From: Micromonospora_G sp044458865
Lineage (GTDB): Bacteria > Actinomycetota > Actinomycetes > Mycobacteriales > Micromonosporaceae
NCBI RefSeq assembly: GCF_044458865.1
Contig: NZ_JBITIH010000001.1
Span: 248,001 to 312,000 of the forward strand
Reading direction: 5' to 3'
DNA length: 64,000 bases
The translations under genes and the position numbers were made by a program. Below are positions 54,501 through 62,278 of the stretch, one piece after another (positions within the stretch are counted from its first letter, which is position 1; each line of letters opens with the position of its first letter). The notes under the pieces are model-generated. The model saw only the letters and a list, made by a program, of their open reading frames with translations. It made no database searches and was not told where the DNA came from.

Positions 54501-54936
54501 GCGCGGCGTCGAACAGGGGCAGCGCCCCGGACCACTGCTCGGCCGCCATCCGGCGACGGGCCCGGGTGATCAGGCGGGTGAACCGCTGGACGTCGACCCG
54601 GCGCGGCGGTAGGCGCAGCAGGTAGCCGATGGGGTGGGCGACCACCGCGTTCGGCAGTCCGGCGCGGTCCAGTGCGGCGGCGAGTGCGGCGGCGGCACCG
54701 TCGAGGGAGTGGATCTCCGGGGTGGCACCGGGCGGTAGGACGCCACGCAGGTCGGCGGCGGCGACCGGTTGCCCCGCCCGGAGCGCGAGCAGACCGAGCA
54801 TCCGGCGTACCTCGTCGGTGAGCGGAACCGGCCCGTCCGGGCCGATCAGCTCGACCGGGCCGAGCAGTCGCACCGCGCGTCGGGCCCGATGTCCCGAGCC
54901 CACGGAGGTCCGCGAAACCGGCACACTACCCCGCAC
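51523..54936 (-). CDS. Large SARP-type regulator with NB-ARC ATPase and TPR domains
   Basis: AfsR-like regulator, 1137 residues. Order: OmpR-type winged helix (about 20-105), bacterial transcriptional activation domain (about 110-280), NB-ARC/STAND ATPase with Walker A LTGPGGAGKTRLAV (about 350) and Walker B PALLVLDNCEHLI, an unstructured Pro/Gly/Leu insertion (about 640-720), then C-terminal TPR helices (ARVLLTLGSIAREQARYVDS, AETLMNLGAVALYRGDTDRA). Such proteins switch on secondary-metabolite genes, but no biosynthetic cluster is in this window; only an FAD monooxygenase is adjacent. GTG 54936 is uncertain because no ribosome site is visible. Confidence 0.88.
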   Translation of the reverse strand: MRGSVPVSRTSVGSGHRARRAVRLLGPVELIGPDGPVPLTDEVRRMLGLLALRAGQPVAAADLRGVLPPGATPEIHSLDGAAAALAAALDRAGLPNAVVAHPIGYLLRLPPRRVDVQRFTRLITRARRRMAAEQWSGALPLFDAALRLWRVPLHSDPLGGCPPRPSGWLAAEVGRLVQGRVAAVEERWECALRLALAAQATAGGPTVDRASVVAGLAAARTGLAAVGELEAALARHPLRVRLWELLLVASAIGAGRSSAAKVEQRARDTFREQLGVEPGERLRFLAAAAQRGDLAQRWLPSYGPEPVSRLAERAVARAPLPVPMTPLLGRDALLAVVNQRLATQRLVTLTGPGGAGKTRLAVAAASRFGSAWFVDLSSVESPVRVPEAAAAALGVRAEPGRDVVDTLAEEIGGTPALLVLDNCEHLIAGGAELVDRLLGRCPGLLVLATSRVPLRLPTEAVVTVPTLAVPPEVTGNTIAGLSAHPATRLFLERARARSGRPVPEASADAVAQLCVELDGLPLAIELAAAHVSVLGVGEIVARLRTDPRLLSSPDPTAPSRHRTLAAAVETSVERLDPAARALFERLAVCVGGFDGETASAVAGPDAPAALAALVESSLVVPAPLAAPPLPATLPPGLPPPAGLAPTGLTPAGLPSSGLSPAGLSPAGLSPAGLSPAGLSPAGLSPAGLAPPEAGWGGDRPGEPLPTEPSPGGSPLPPRYRMLVPIRRHALVLLGDGEAAARTALAKHCLGLAEWADARLRGTDQEWWLRRLRAEAANLRAAMSWLAEAGASADVPPYAELRLAAALARYCRLDGHYRDGHRWLAAALDRHPEAPPEVRAGAGAAAAMLAMLSCDYPAATRRAEAALVAYRQVGDQAGVARVLLTLGSIAREQARYVDSTVYLATAAATFAEYGDEWGEAQTVQLRGFTAWLSGDLDRADSRLRVSRRWYERLGDPRAEAETLMNLGAVALYRGDTDRAASLLDVALRRYSEVGFPEGVGWAHNLRGLVELRARRPDRAGAHLLASLAAHRQVGDRWRTASVLEALAEVARLEGDAVRGARLLGAAAGIRAEIGAPVPACERPDTEATGRALRGELGDAGFVVAHGYGLSAPLDSLLAAFPGRGDRAPRPAASLPLTG
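52877..52966. repeat. Six tandem 15-bp repeats within the SARP gene
   Basis: Unit CCGGCGGGTGACAGG, six exact copies. Translated on the minus strand they encode GLSPA six times, inside the unstructured insertion between the ATPase and TPR domains. The unit length is a multiple of three, so copy changes preserve the frame. Confidence 0.9.
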
Positions 54937-55217
54937 CTGGAAGCCCTCGCTCTCAGTCCCGGGTAGTCTGCGCTGTGTTTCCCCCCGAGGTCATCCCCCC
55001 GTCCGGCCCGATCGGATAACGAAGAGGACGAATCCCCGCACCGCTCGGCCCTCGCGCCACCACCCACCGCGCCAGATTCTGGGCGGTGCCTCGCCGGGAT
55101 CCACCGTGCGGGTCGGGCGTCCCGAGGACCGGAACGGCGCCCGGGACGCGGGGCGGATGCCTGCGGGGCGGATGCTGCGAGGGCGGGTGCTGCGGGGGCG
55201 GACCGGAGGGGAACGGG
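54937..55217. other. Gene-free region upstream of the SARP gene
   Basis: No gene seen. 55150-55200 carries imperfect repeats of TGCGGGGGCGGA-like units. It probably contains the SARP promoter, but no convincing hexamers were found. Confidence 0.4.
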
Positions 55218-56417
55218 TCAGGCCGGGGGGCGCCAGGCCGCGGCGGCGGTCGCGGCGCTGCCCATCAGCCTCGGAGTGATCGTGCCGAGGGCGGCGTCCC
55301 GGGCGCGCAGCGCCAGCCGGCCCCGGCTCTGCAACACCGCCGACATGCGGCGGGTCTGGCGTACGACGGTGACGGCGCGCGGCCGGCGAGCCCGGTTGTA
55401 CGCCTCGACGGCACCACGCAACGGCTCGCCGGGGACGGCGTCCCGGACCGCCGAACGGAGCGTCGCCGCGTCCTCGAACGCCAGGCAGGCGCCCTGTCCC
55501 AGGTGGTGTGGCATCGCGTGGGCGGCGTCGCCGAGTAGCACGATCCCGCCGGGTCCGGACGGGAAGGCGAACCCCCGGGGCAGCGGACGCAGCTCGCGTA
55601 CCTCCTGCTGGACCAGGTCCTCCGGCTCGGTCGCGGCGAGCAGGTCGCCGATCGGCGCCGGCCAGTTCGCGTACCAGCGGCGGAGCAGGGCGAGCTGGGT
55701 CTCCGGCGGCTCGGGCCGAGACGCGCCCGCCGCGGTCGCCACCCAGTAGATGCCGCCCCGGGTGGAACCACCGGACGAGCCACGCTCGCCGAGCGAGATC
55801 GCCACGAACCGGTAGCCGGCACCCAGGGTCTCGCCGTTGACGGACTGGTCGGCGGGGAGCTTCGGCGCCCGGTACCAGGGGATCACCGCACGCCAGGCGG
55901 CGGAACCCGAACTGACCACCGTCGCCTCCGGTGCCAGTCGCTGCCGGATCACGCTGTCCACGCCGTCGGCGGCGACCACGAGGTCGGCCTCCCACTCGGT
56001 GCGGCCGTCACCGACCGCCGGGCGGTCCGCCGCCGACGTGCGCACGGTACGCACCTGCACCCCGGTACGGATCTCGACCCGGTCACCGAGTCCGGCGATC
56101 AGGGCGTCGTGCAGGTCCTCCCGGTGCACCACGACCGGGGCCCGCTCGTCGACCATCGGGCGCGGCTGGACCAGCCAGTGCCCGTCCGGGCGCCGGACCC
56201 CGACGTCGGGCAGGGCGGTGGCGATCGCGTCCAGGCCGTCGCCGAGCCCGAGCGCGCCGAGCGCCCGTACCCCGTTGGGCCAGAGCACCAGTGCGGTCTG
56301 CTCGGCCCGCAGCCGGTCACCCCGCTCCAGCAGGGTGACCTGCCAGCCGGAACGGGCGAGGGCACCGGCGACGGCGAGGCCACCGATTCCCGCGCCCACC
56401 ACCACGGCCGTACGCAT
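55218..56417 (-). CDS. FAD-dependent monooxygenase (aromatic hydroxylase type)
   Basis: A 399-residue class A flavoprotein monooxygenase. The N-terminus VVVGAGIGGLAVAGALARSG binds the FAD adenosine, LVVAADGVDSVIRQRL is the DG motif that contacts NAD(P)H and FAD, and IVLLGDAAHAMPHHLGQGAC is the GD motif. Typical reactions are hydroxylation of an aromatic ring, but the substrate is unknown. It starts 17 bp after the lgt stop, so it may be cotranscribed with lgt. Confidence 0.88.
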   Translation of the reverse strand: MRTAVVVGAGIGGLAVAGALARSGWQVTLLERGDRLRAEQTALVLWPNGVRALGALGLGDGLDAIATALPDVGVRRPDGHWLVQPRPMVDERAPVVVHREDLHDALIAGLGDRVEIRTGVQVRTVRTSAADRPAVGDGRTEWEADLVVAADGVDSVIRQRLAPEATVVSSGSAAWRAVIPWYRAPKLPADQSVNGETLGAGYRFVAISLGERGSSGGSTRGGIYWVATAAGASRPEPPETQLALLRRWYANWPAPIGDLLAATEPEDLVQQEVRELRPLPRGFAFPSGPGGIVLLGDAAHAMPHHLGQGACLAFEDAATLRSAVRDAVPGEPLRGAVEAYNRARRPRAVTVVRQTRRMSAVLQSRGRLALRARDAALGTITPRLMGSAATAAAAWRPPA

Positions 56418-56434
56418 GGCTGCGGTTCCTCCGC

Positions 56435-57679
56435 TCAGCTCTCGCGGTCCGCGTTGCCCGGCGGCGCGGCGCCCGCCCGAGCCTGCCCGGTGTCCCCCGT
56501 CGGCCGCTCGTCGTCGTCGGACCGCTCGGTCGCGGTCGGCTCGTCCGACTCGTCGTCGTCGATATCGTCGATATCGTCGAGGGAGCGGTCCGCTCCGTCG
56601 GTCGTGCCGGGCTCCGGCTCGGGCAGCTCACCGGTGCGCAGGTACGTCTGGTACTGCTCCTCGGTGACCACCCGGTAGCCCTCGGGGATGCCGCTGGCGT
56701 CGGGGGCGAGGGTACGCCGGGAGAGGTCGACCTGGGAGATGTCGCTCTTCGCCGCGGGCTCACCGTCGGTGCCGTCGATCTCGTCGTCGCTCGGGGCGAC
56801 CGTGGTCGACCGGGCACCCAACGGCACCAGGAACTGCTGCGGCCCACGGACCCGCAGGAAGTAGATCAACGCACCGAGGAAGACCACCACGGCGGTCCAG
56901 ACGTTGAGCCGGACACCGAGGATCTCGTTGGCCTGGTCGGTACGGAGCAGCTCGATCCAGAACCGGCCGACGGTGTAACCCATCACGTAGAGCGCGAAGG
57001 CGCGCCCCCGGCCGAGCTTGAGCTTGCGGTCGACCAGGAACACCAGCAGGGCCACGCCGACGTTCCAGAGCGCCTCGTAGGCGAAGGTCGGGTGGTAGAG
57101 CCCGGGCTCCAGGATCGGGTTGCCGTTCTCGTCCAGCAGTGCGTGACCCGGGTTGCCGGAATCCATCCGGTGGATCTCCAGGCCCCAGGGCAGGGTGGTG
57201 CGTCCGCCGAAGAGTTCGTTGTTGAACCAGTTGCCGAACCGGCCCACCGCCTGGGCCAGTGGCAGACCCGGGGCAAGCGCGTCGGCGACCACGGTGAGCG
57301 GGATGCCGAGCTGGCGGGCGGCGAGCCAGGCACCGACCGCACCACCGGCGACCGCTCCCCAGATACCGAGGCCGCCCTCCCAGATGTAGAGCGCCCTGAT
57401 CGGGTCACCGTCCGCACCGAAGTACGCCTGCGGCGACGTGATCACGTGGTAGATCCGCGCGCCGACGATGCCGAACGGCACCGCCCAGACCGCGATGTCC
57501 AGGATCGCCCAGGGCGCGACTCCGCGCGCACGGAGCCGGTACTCGGCCACCACCGCGGCCACGACGATGCCCAACACGATGCAGAGCGCGTAGGCCCTGA
57601 TCGGGATCGGCCCGACCTCCCAGACGGCGGTGCTCGGACTGGGCAGGGATGCCAGCGGGGACACTGAGGCTAGGGTCAC
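56435..57679 (-). CDS. lgt: Prolipoprotein diacylglyceryl transferase
   Basis: Inner-membrane enzyme that transfers diacylglycerol from phosphatidylglycerol to the lipobox cysteine of lipoproteins such as LivK. The 414-residue product has about seven membrane helices and the Lgt signature GRFGNWFNNELFGGRTTLPW (about 135-155), with IYHVITSP earlier. A tail of about 115 acidic residues (DDIDDIDDDESDE) follows the last helix, beyond the usual family length. GTG 57679 is preferred: TACCGT lies 8 nt upstream and conserved sequence (VWEVGPIPIRAYAL) begins soon after; GTG 57664 is possible. Confidence 0.93.
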   Translation of the reverse strand: MTLASVSPLASLPSPSTAVWEVGPIPIRAYALCIVLGIVVAAVVAEYRLRARGVAPWAILDIAVWAVPFGIVGARIYHVITSPQAYFGADGDPIRALYIWEGGLGIWGAVAGGAVGAWLAARQLGIPLTVVADALAPGLPLAQAVGRFGNWFNNELFGGRTTLPWGLEIHRMDSGNPGHALLDENGNPILEPGLYHPTFAYEALWNVGVALLVFLVDRKLKLGRGRAFALYVMGYTVGRFWIELLRTDQANEILGVRLNVWTAVVVFLGALIYFLRVRGPQQFLVPLGARSTTVAPSDDEIDGTDGEPAAKSDISQVDLSRRTLAPDASGIPEGYRVVTEEQYQTYLRTGELPEPEPGTTDGADRSLDDIDDIDDDESDEPTATERSDDDERPTGDTGQARAGAAPPGNADRES

Positions 57680-57795
57680 GATTGCACACGGTACCGCCGT
57701 ACCCGCTCGGTGTGGCACCCCGGGCAGGCAGCTTCTACCCGAGTGGCCTCAGCTCTGCTCGGTCCTGCGCGTTTGTCCGTGAGCCCGCTCACCAT
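57676..57795 (-). CDS. Possible 39-residue CxxC protein overlapping lgt
   Basis: Frame MVSGLTDKRAGPSRAEATRV followed by a CPGCH motif and ending RRYRVQS; its TGA overlaps the lgt GTG by 4 bp (GTGA), the usual mark of translational coupling. The single CPGCH motif could bind metal. No ribosome site precedes ATG 57795, and the frame is open to 57930. It may be a genuine small protein or the decayed 3' end of a longer gene. Confidence 0.35.
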   Translation of the reverse strand: MVSGLTDKRAGPSRAEATRVEAACPGCHTERVRRYRVQS

Positions 57796-58009
57796 CGGGA
57801 AGCACCGGCGACGGACCTGCTCGACCGGCAGGACACGCCACGAATCGGCTACCAGCCGGGAGGCGGACCGGCCGGGGAACGTAGGCCCGCCGGGGCGGAC
57901 CGGCCAGGAAGCGCCGGCGACCGCCCTCACCCCCGTACGGCGACCGCCGGACCGGCCGGGCGGGACGCCGGGCGGACCCGTCGCGCCAACCCGGTCGGTA
58001 CGGCCCGGG
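57796..58009. other. Interval between trpC and lgt without trpB or trpA
   Basis: Neither tryptophan synthase subunit nor any recognisable remnant of them is found here, although in many actinobacteria trpB and trpA lie between trpC and lgt. The sequence is GC-rich with repeated GGCCGG blocks. Confidence 0.5.
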
Positions 58010-58900
58010 TCAGCGAACCGGCCGGGGTGTGGCCGGGTGGTTGCCGGCGTTGACCAGTTCGGCCACCGCCTCGCGTGGGCTCTTCTGGGTGACCAGTCCC
58101 TCGCCGACCAGCACCGCGTCGGCTCCCGCCGAGGCGTACCTGATCAGGTCGTGCGGTCCCCGTACGCCCGATTCGGCGATCTTGACGACGCTGTTCGGCA
58201 GGCCGGGGGCGATCCGCTCGAAGACCGAACGGTCGACCTCCAGGGTGCGCAGGTTGCGGGCGTTCACGCCGATCACCTGGGCCCCGGCCTCCAGCGCCCG
58301 GTCCGCCTCCTCCTCGTCGTGCACCTCGACGAGGGCGGTCATGCCGAGCGACTCGATCCGCTCCAGCAGGCCGACCAGCGCGTTCTGCTCCAGCGCGGCG
58401 ACGATCAACAGCACCAGGTCGGCGCCGTGGGCTCGCGCCTCGTGCACCTGGTAACTGGAGACGACGAAGTCCTTGCGGAGCACCGGGATGTCGACCGCTG
58501 CCCGGACGGCGGCGAGGTCGGCCAGCGATCCGCCGAACCAGCGCCCCTCGGTCAGCACGCTGATGCAGCGGGCGCCGCCACCGGCGTACTCACCGGCCAA
58601 CTCGGCCGGATCGGCGATCTCGGCCAACTGACCCTTGGACGGCGACGAACGCTTGACCTCGGCGATCACGCCGACGCCGGGGCGTCGCAGCGCCGCGTAC
58701 GCGTCGCGGGGCGGGGGCATGGCTGCGGCCAGCTCCCGGATCCGCTCCAGCGGGACCTCGGCCTGACGGCGTTCGACGTCCTCGCGCACTCCGGCCAGGA
58801 TCTCGTCGAGCACACTGACGGGGGCGGCCGGCGCGGCGCCGTCCCCCTCCGCGTGTGGATGCTCAGCAGTCACCAACGGACTCCCCTCTCCGGGCGTCAT
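58010..58900 (-). CDS. trpC: Indole-3-glycerol phosphate synthase
   Basis: Fourth step of tryptophan synthesis: ring closure of carboxyphenylamino-deoxyribulose phosphate to indole-3-glycerol phosphate. The 296-residue TIM barrel has VIAEVKRSSPSKG (catalytic Lys), ISVLTEGRWFGGSLADL, VLRKDFVVSSYQVHEARA (second catalytic Lys), IGVNARNLRTLEVD and KIAESGVRGPHDL. About 30 extra N-terminal residues precede the fold. ATG 58900 lies 6 nt after TAGCAT, so the mRNA is probably leaderless. Confidence 0.95.
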   Translation of the reverse strand: MTPGEGSPLVTAEHPHAEGDGAAPAAPVSVLDEILAGVREDVERRQAEVPLERIRELAAAMPPPRDAYAALRRPGVGVIAEVKRSSPSKGQLAEIADPAELAGEYAGGGARCISVLTEGRWFGGSLADLAAVRAAVDIPVLRKDFVVSSYQVHEARAHGADLVLLIVAALEQNALVGLLERIESLGMTALVEVHDEEEADRALEAGAQVIGVNARNLRTLEVDRSVFERIAPGLPNSVVKIAESGVRGPHDLIRYASAGADAVLVGEGLVTQKSPREAVAELVNAGNHPATPRPVR

Positions 58901-58906
58901 GGGCCG

Positions 58907-58912
58907 ATGCTA
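58907..58912 (-). promoter_or_regulatory. -10 hexamer of a leaderless promoter (trpC)
   Basis: Minus strand TAGCAT, 6 nt, then ATG at 58900. trpC is thus transcribed apart from trpE. Confidence 0.5.
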
Positions 58913-59220
58913 GGGGGCGCCGGGCTGGGGCCGGAGCCGGGGGGTATGGCGCACCTCACCAGGTGGGCTCGGGCATAATGGCCGACCGCTGGTGAGGGGA
59001 CTATCACCCACTGCCACCGGCACCATCGACGGTCATCGGGTAATCACACCACGCTCGGGCGGACCGCGCAGCCCGCCGAATCGTCGCCCGTACCGCCTCG
59101 TACGGCACAGTTGACCGCCGGGTCACCGGTTCGAAACACCTCATGGGCACCATCGACGTCGGGCAGACTGGTCGCGGGGTGGCCGCGGCGGCGTCGTTCG
59201 ATCATCGTGCGGGGTGGACC
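58913..59220. other. Divergent gene-free region
   Basis: No gene seen between trpC (minus) and the small plus-strand gene at 59221. Confidence 0.4.
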
Positions 59221-59550
59221 ATGAGCAGCACCGGGCCGGGCTCGACCATCGACCTGACCAGCATCCCGCGCGCGGTGGCCTCGGTGGCGATCGGCGTGGT
59301 CCACTCGGTGGAGCGGGCCGTGGTCGGCGACGCCCGGGCCAGCACCGCCCGGGGCAACGCCTGGGCCGCGATCTGCGCCGACCGGGACCGGGCGCACCAA
59401 CGGGACGAGGTCCGGGCGATGGTGGCCGCGCTCACCGCGTCCCGTACCGCTGCCGCCGGCCGGACCAGCGGGGCGGCCCGTACCGCTGCCGCCGGCCGGA
59501 CCAGCGGGGCGGCCACGCCTGGTAGCCGGGCCGCCTCCCCGGTCAGTTGA
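59221..59550 (+). CDS. Small Ala/Arg-rich hypothetical protein, 109 residues
   Basis: ATG 59221 is preceded by GGGGTGG. The N-terminal part (GPGSTIDLTSIPRAVASVAI, VVHSVERAVVGDARASTARG, NAWAAICADRDRAHQRDEVR) looks like a folded helical protein; the C-terminus is two exact copies of the 12-residue unit RTAAAGRTSGAA, from a 36-bp duplication. Function unknown. Its stop overlaps the stop region of the convergent Trp-associated membrane protein gene by 8 bp. Confidence 0.6.
   Translation: MSSTGPGSTIDLTSIPRAVASVAIGVVHSVERAVVGDARASTARGNAWAAICADRDRAHQRDEVRAMVAALTASRTAAAGRTSGAARTAAAGRTSGAATPGSRAASPVS
59441..59512. repeat. Tandem 36-bp duplication inside the 59221 gene
   Basis: 59441-59476 and 59477-59512 are identical (start CCCGTACCGCTGCCGCCGGC). 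The unit keeps the reading frame. Confidence 0.9.
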
Positions 59551-60130
59551 TTGTCGGGTCCTCGCCCCGGTCGAGCGCGTCCCAGGCGGCGACGGTCCGT
59601 CCGGCCTCCACCCGGCCGCCCTTCTCGGTGGTGTCGGCCGGAGCGTGGCCCGTGCCCGGAGTGCCGGGACGCGACCGGTCGTACCGGGCGCCCATCGCCG
59701 GCCAGGTGTGGCCGCGTACGGCGGTGATCAGGCCGGCGGCGACGACCAGCAGTCCGCCCAACCCGCAGAGCACCGCCCAGACCAGCTTCGTCTGGTGACC
59801 CTCCAGACCGACGAGCCCGTTCACGCCACCGGCCGCGACACCGAGTCCGACCAGCACCATCAGCCCGCCGACCAACCGCCGACCGGCCCCCCGGGTGGCG
59901 AGCAGGGCACCGGAGGCGGCCAGGCCGACCAACGCCAGCGCCGGCAGCCAGGGCAGCAGGTCGCCGCCGGTCTGGGTGACGATCTTCGAGGGTAGTGGCG
60001 TCGCCCGGACGGTGACCACCACCGACCAGGTCCTGGTCGCCGCGTAGAGCGCCAGCCCCGCACCGGCCAGGCAGAGCAGCACCGCGTACGTCAGCTGCCG
60101 TCGAGCCGGACGAGCCGGCCGGGTGCTCAT
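59543..60130 (-). CDS. Trp biosynthesis-associated membrane protein (TIGR02234 family)
   Basis: A 195-residue membrane protein with four hydrophobic helices (LTYAVLLCLAGAGLALYAA, LLPWLPALALVGLAASGALL, LVGGLMVLVGLGVAAGGVNG, LVWAVLCGLGGLLVVAAGLI). TRTW in the first extracytoplasmic loop and position beside trpE identify the actinobacterial family of unknown role in tryptophan operons. The start overlaps trpE by 4 bp (ATGA). Confidence 0.9.
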   Translation of the reverse strand: MSTRPARPARRQLTYAVLLCLAGAGLALYAATRTWSVVVTVRATPLPSKIVTQTGGDLLPWLPALALVGLAASGALLATRGAGRRLVGGLMVLVGLGVAAGGVNGLVGLEGHQTKLVWAVLCGLGGLLVVAAGLITAVRGHTWPAMGARYDRSRPGTPGTGHAPADTTEKGGRVEAGRTVAAWDALDRGEDPTIN

Positions 60131-61689
60131 CGGGCCGCCCGGAGGGTCTCGGCGGCGGCGATGGCGGCGAGTACGGCGGCGGCCTTGTTCCGGGTCTCCT
60201 GGTCCTCGGCCGCCGGGTCGGAGTCCGCGACGATCCCGGCGCCGGCCTGCACGTAGGCCCGGCCGTCCCGGATCAGGGCGGTCCGGATGGCGATCGCCAT
60301 GTCCATGTCGCCACCGAAGCCGAAGTAGCCGACGGTGCCGCCGTAGAGGCCCCGCCGGGTCGGCTCCAGACTCTCGATGATCTCCATCGCCCGTACCTTG
60401 GGCGCGCCGGAGAGGGTGCCGGCCGGGAAGGTCGCGGCGAGCGCGTCGAACGCCGTACGGTCCTCCCGCAGCGTGCCCACCACGGTCGAGACGATGTGCA
60501 TGACGTGGCTGTACCGCTCGATGGTGGCGAACTCGGGCACCTCGACGGTGCCCGGCTGGCAGACCCGGCCGAGGTCATTGCGTCCCAGGTCGACCAGCAT
60601 CACGTGCTCGGACCGCTCCTTCGGGTCGGCGAGCAGTTCGGCGCCGAGCCGGTTGTCCTGCTCCGGGGTGCCGCCGCGCGGTCGGGTCCCGGCGATCGGG
60701 TGCAGCATGGCCCGGCGGGAACCTCCCTCGGCGGCGGTCACCTTGAGGTGCGCCTCGGGTGACGAGCCGACGATGTCGAAGCCGTCGAAGCGGAGCAGGT
60801 ACATGTACGGGCTCGGGTTGGTGGTCCGCAGCACCCGGTAGACGTCGAGCGGATCGGCCCGGGTGTCCCGTTCGAAACGCTGGCTGAGCACGATCTGGAA
60901 ACACTCGCCGGCCCGGATCGCCTCCTTGGCCTCCTCCACCGCCAACGGATACTCGCCGTCGGGCGTACGGCAGAGCACCTCACCGGGGGGCTGGCTCTCC
61001 ACCGTCGAGATCATCGGCGGGATCGGGCGGGAGAGCGCGGTGGTCATCGCGTCGAGCCGGCCGACCGCCTGGTGGTACGCGGCGAGCACCCGCCCGGCCC
61101 GGTCCGGCTCGTCCGGCGGCGGCAGCACCGCGTTCGCGACCAGGATCGCCGAGCCGTCGAAGTGGTCCAGCACCACCAGGTCGGTGGCGAGCATCATGCC
61201 CAGTTCGGGCAGGCCGAGGTCGTCCTTGGCCTGCGACGGCAGGCGTTCGAGGCGGCGGACGAAGTCGTACCCGAGGTAGCCGACCATGCCACCGGTCAGC
61301 GGCGGCAGGGTGTCGGCTCCGGCGCTGGGTTCGGGTCCGGCCAGCGCGGCGACGGTCTCCCGGAGGGCGCGTACCGGGTCACCGGCGGTCGGCACACCGG
61401 CGGGCGGCTGCCCGAGCCAGTGTGCCTCGCCGTTCCGTTCGACCAGGGTGGCACTGCTGCGTACGCCGATGAAGGAGTAGCGGGACCAGGCGGCGCCGCC
61501 CGGCCCGGCGCCCTGCTCGGCCGACTCCAGCAGGAAGGTTCCCGGACCGCCGGCCAGCTTCCGGTAGACGCCGACCGGGGTCTCGGCGTCGGCGAGCAGT
61601 CGCCGGGTCACCGGCACCACCCGTCGGCCGTCGGCCAGGTCGCGGAAGGTCGCCTCGTCCGGGTTGACCGCGCCGGTGGTCTGGCTCAT
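60127..61689 (-). CDS. trpE: Anthranilate synthase component I
   Basis: First committed step of tryptophan synthesis, chorismate plus ammonia (from glutamine) to anthranilate. The 520-residue protein has the tryptophan feedback-binding motif FLLESAEQG near residue 52, and the catalytic C-terminal blocks FQIVLSQRFERDTRADPLDV, IVGSSPEAHLKV, PIAGTRPRGGTPEQDNRLGA, SEHVMLVDLGRNDLGRVCQP and GTLSGAPKVRAMEIIESLEP. No trpG-like amidotransferase is adjacent. ATG 61689 overlaps hisI by 4 bp; the order is hisI-trpE-TIGR02234. Confidence 0.96.
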   Translation of the reverse strand: MSQTTGAVNPDEATFRDLADGRRVVPVTRRLLADAETPVGVYRKLAGGPGTFLLESAEQGAGPGGAAWSRYSFIGVRSSATLVERNGEAHWLGQPPAGVPTAGDPVRALRETVAALAGPEPSAGADTLPPLTGGMVGYLGYDFVRRLERLPSQAKDDLGLPELGMMLATDLVVLDHFDGSAILVANAVLPPPDEPDRAGRVLAAYHQAVGRLDAMTTALSRPIPPMISTVESQPPGEVLCRTPDGEYPLAVEEAKEAIRAGECFQIVLSQRFERDTRADPLDVYRVLRTTNPSPYMYLLRFDGFDIVGSSPEAHLKVTAAEGGSRRAMLHPIAGTRPRGGTPEQDNRLGAELLADPKERSEHVMLVDLGRNDLGRVCQPGTVEVPEFATIERYSHVMHIVSTVVGTLREDRTAFDALAATFPAGTLSGAPKVRAMEIIESLEPTRRGLYGGTVGYFGFGGDMDMAIAIRTALIRDGRAYVQAGAGIVADSDPAAEDQETRNKAAAVLAAIAAAETLRAAR

Positions 61690-62204
61690 CGGGTCACCGC
61701 CGGGGTCTCGGGCCGGACGTGGGCCGGGTTCGACTGCGCGGTGGCGGGGTGTTCGGACGGTGCCGTGGCCGGGTCGTGGAGCCCGGTGACCGGCAGGTGG
61801 TCGGCGAAGCAGCTCCGGTTGCCGGTGTGGCAGGCCGGTCCGACCTGGTCCACGCTGACCAGCAGGGCGTCGCCGTCGCAGTCGAGCGAGACGGAGCGGA
61901 CGTACTGGTGGTGGCCGGAGGTGGCGCCCTTGACCCAGTATTCGCGGCGGCTGCGTGACCAGTAGGTGGCCCGGCCGGTGGTGAGCGTCCGGTGCAGCGC
62001 CTCGTCGTCCATCCAGGCGACCATCAGCACCTCGCCCGAGTCGTGCTGGCGGACCACCGCCGCGACGAGGCCGTCGGCGCCCCGGCGCAGGCGGGCGGCG
62101 ATCGCTGGGTCGAGCCCGGAACGGGGGCCGGTCGGGGCCGGGGCGGTCGGGGTGGCGGGCGGGGTGGCCGGCGGGGCGCCTACCGGCAGGTCAGGTACGG
62201 GCAC
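61686..62204 (-). CDS. hisI: Phosphoribosyl-AMP cyclohydrolase
   Basis: Third step of histidine synthesis, opening the purine ring of phosphoribosyl-AMP. The family core is MVAWMDDEALHRTLTTGRAT, YWSRSRREYWVKGATSGHHQ, SLDCDGDALLVSVDQVGPAC, HTGNRSCF, with the zinc-binding cysteines and the magnesium-binding DCDGD. The 172-residue product carries a Pro/Ala-rich N-terminal extension of about 30 and a C-terminal one of about 45. Overlaps trpE by 4 bp, an arrangement shared with other actinobacteria. GTG 62204 may be replaced by an internal start. Confidence 0.94.
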   Translation of the reverse strand: MPVPDLPVGAPPATPPATPTAPAPTGPRSGLDPAIAARLRRGADGLVAAVVRQHDSGEVLMVAWMDDEALHRTLTTGRATYWSRSRREYWVKGATSGHHQYVRSVSLDCDGDALLVSVDQVGPACHTGNRSCFADHLPVTGLHDPATAPSEHPATAQSNPAHVRPETPAVTR

Positions 62205-62278
62205 AGTTACCGATTGTTCCGCACGGGGGAGGGTGCGCGTCCACCCGTACCCGCCCGGCCCGGTCGTTGGCGGTGACC

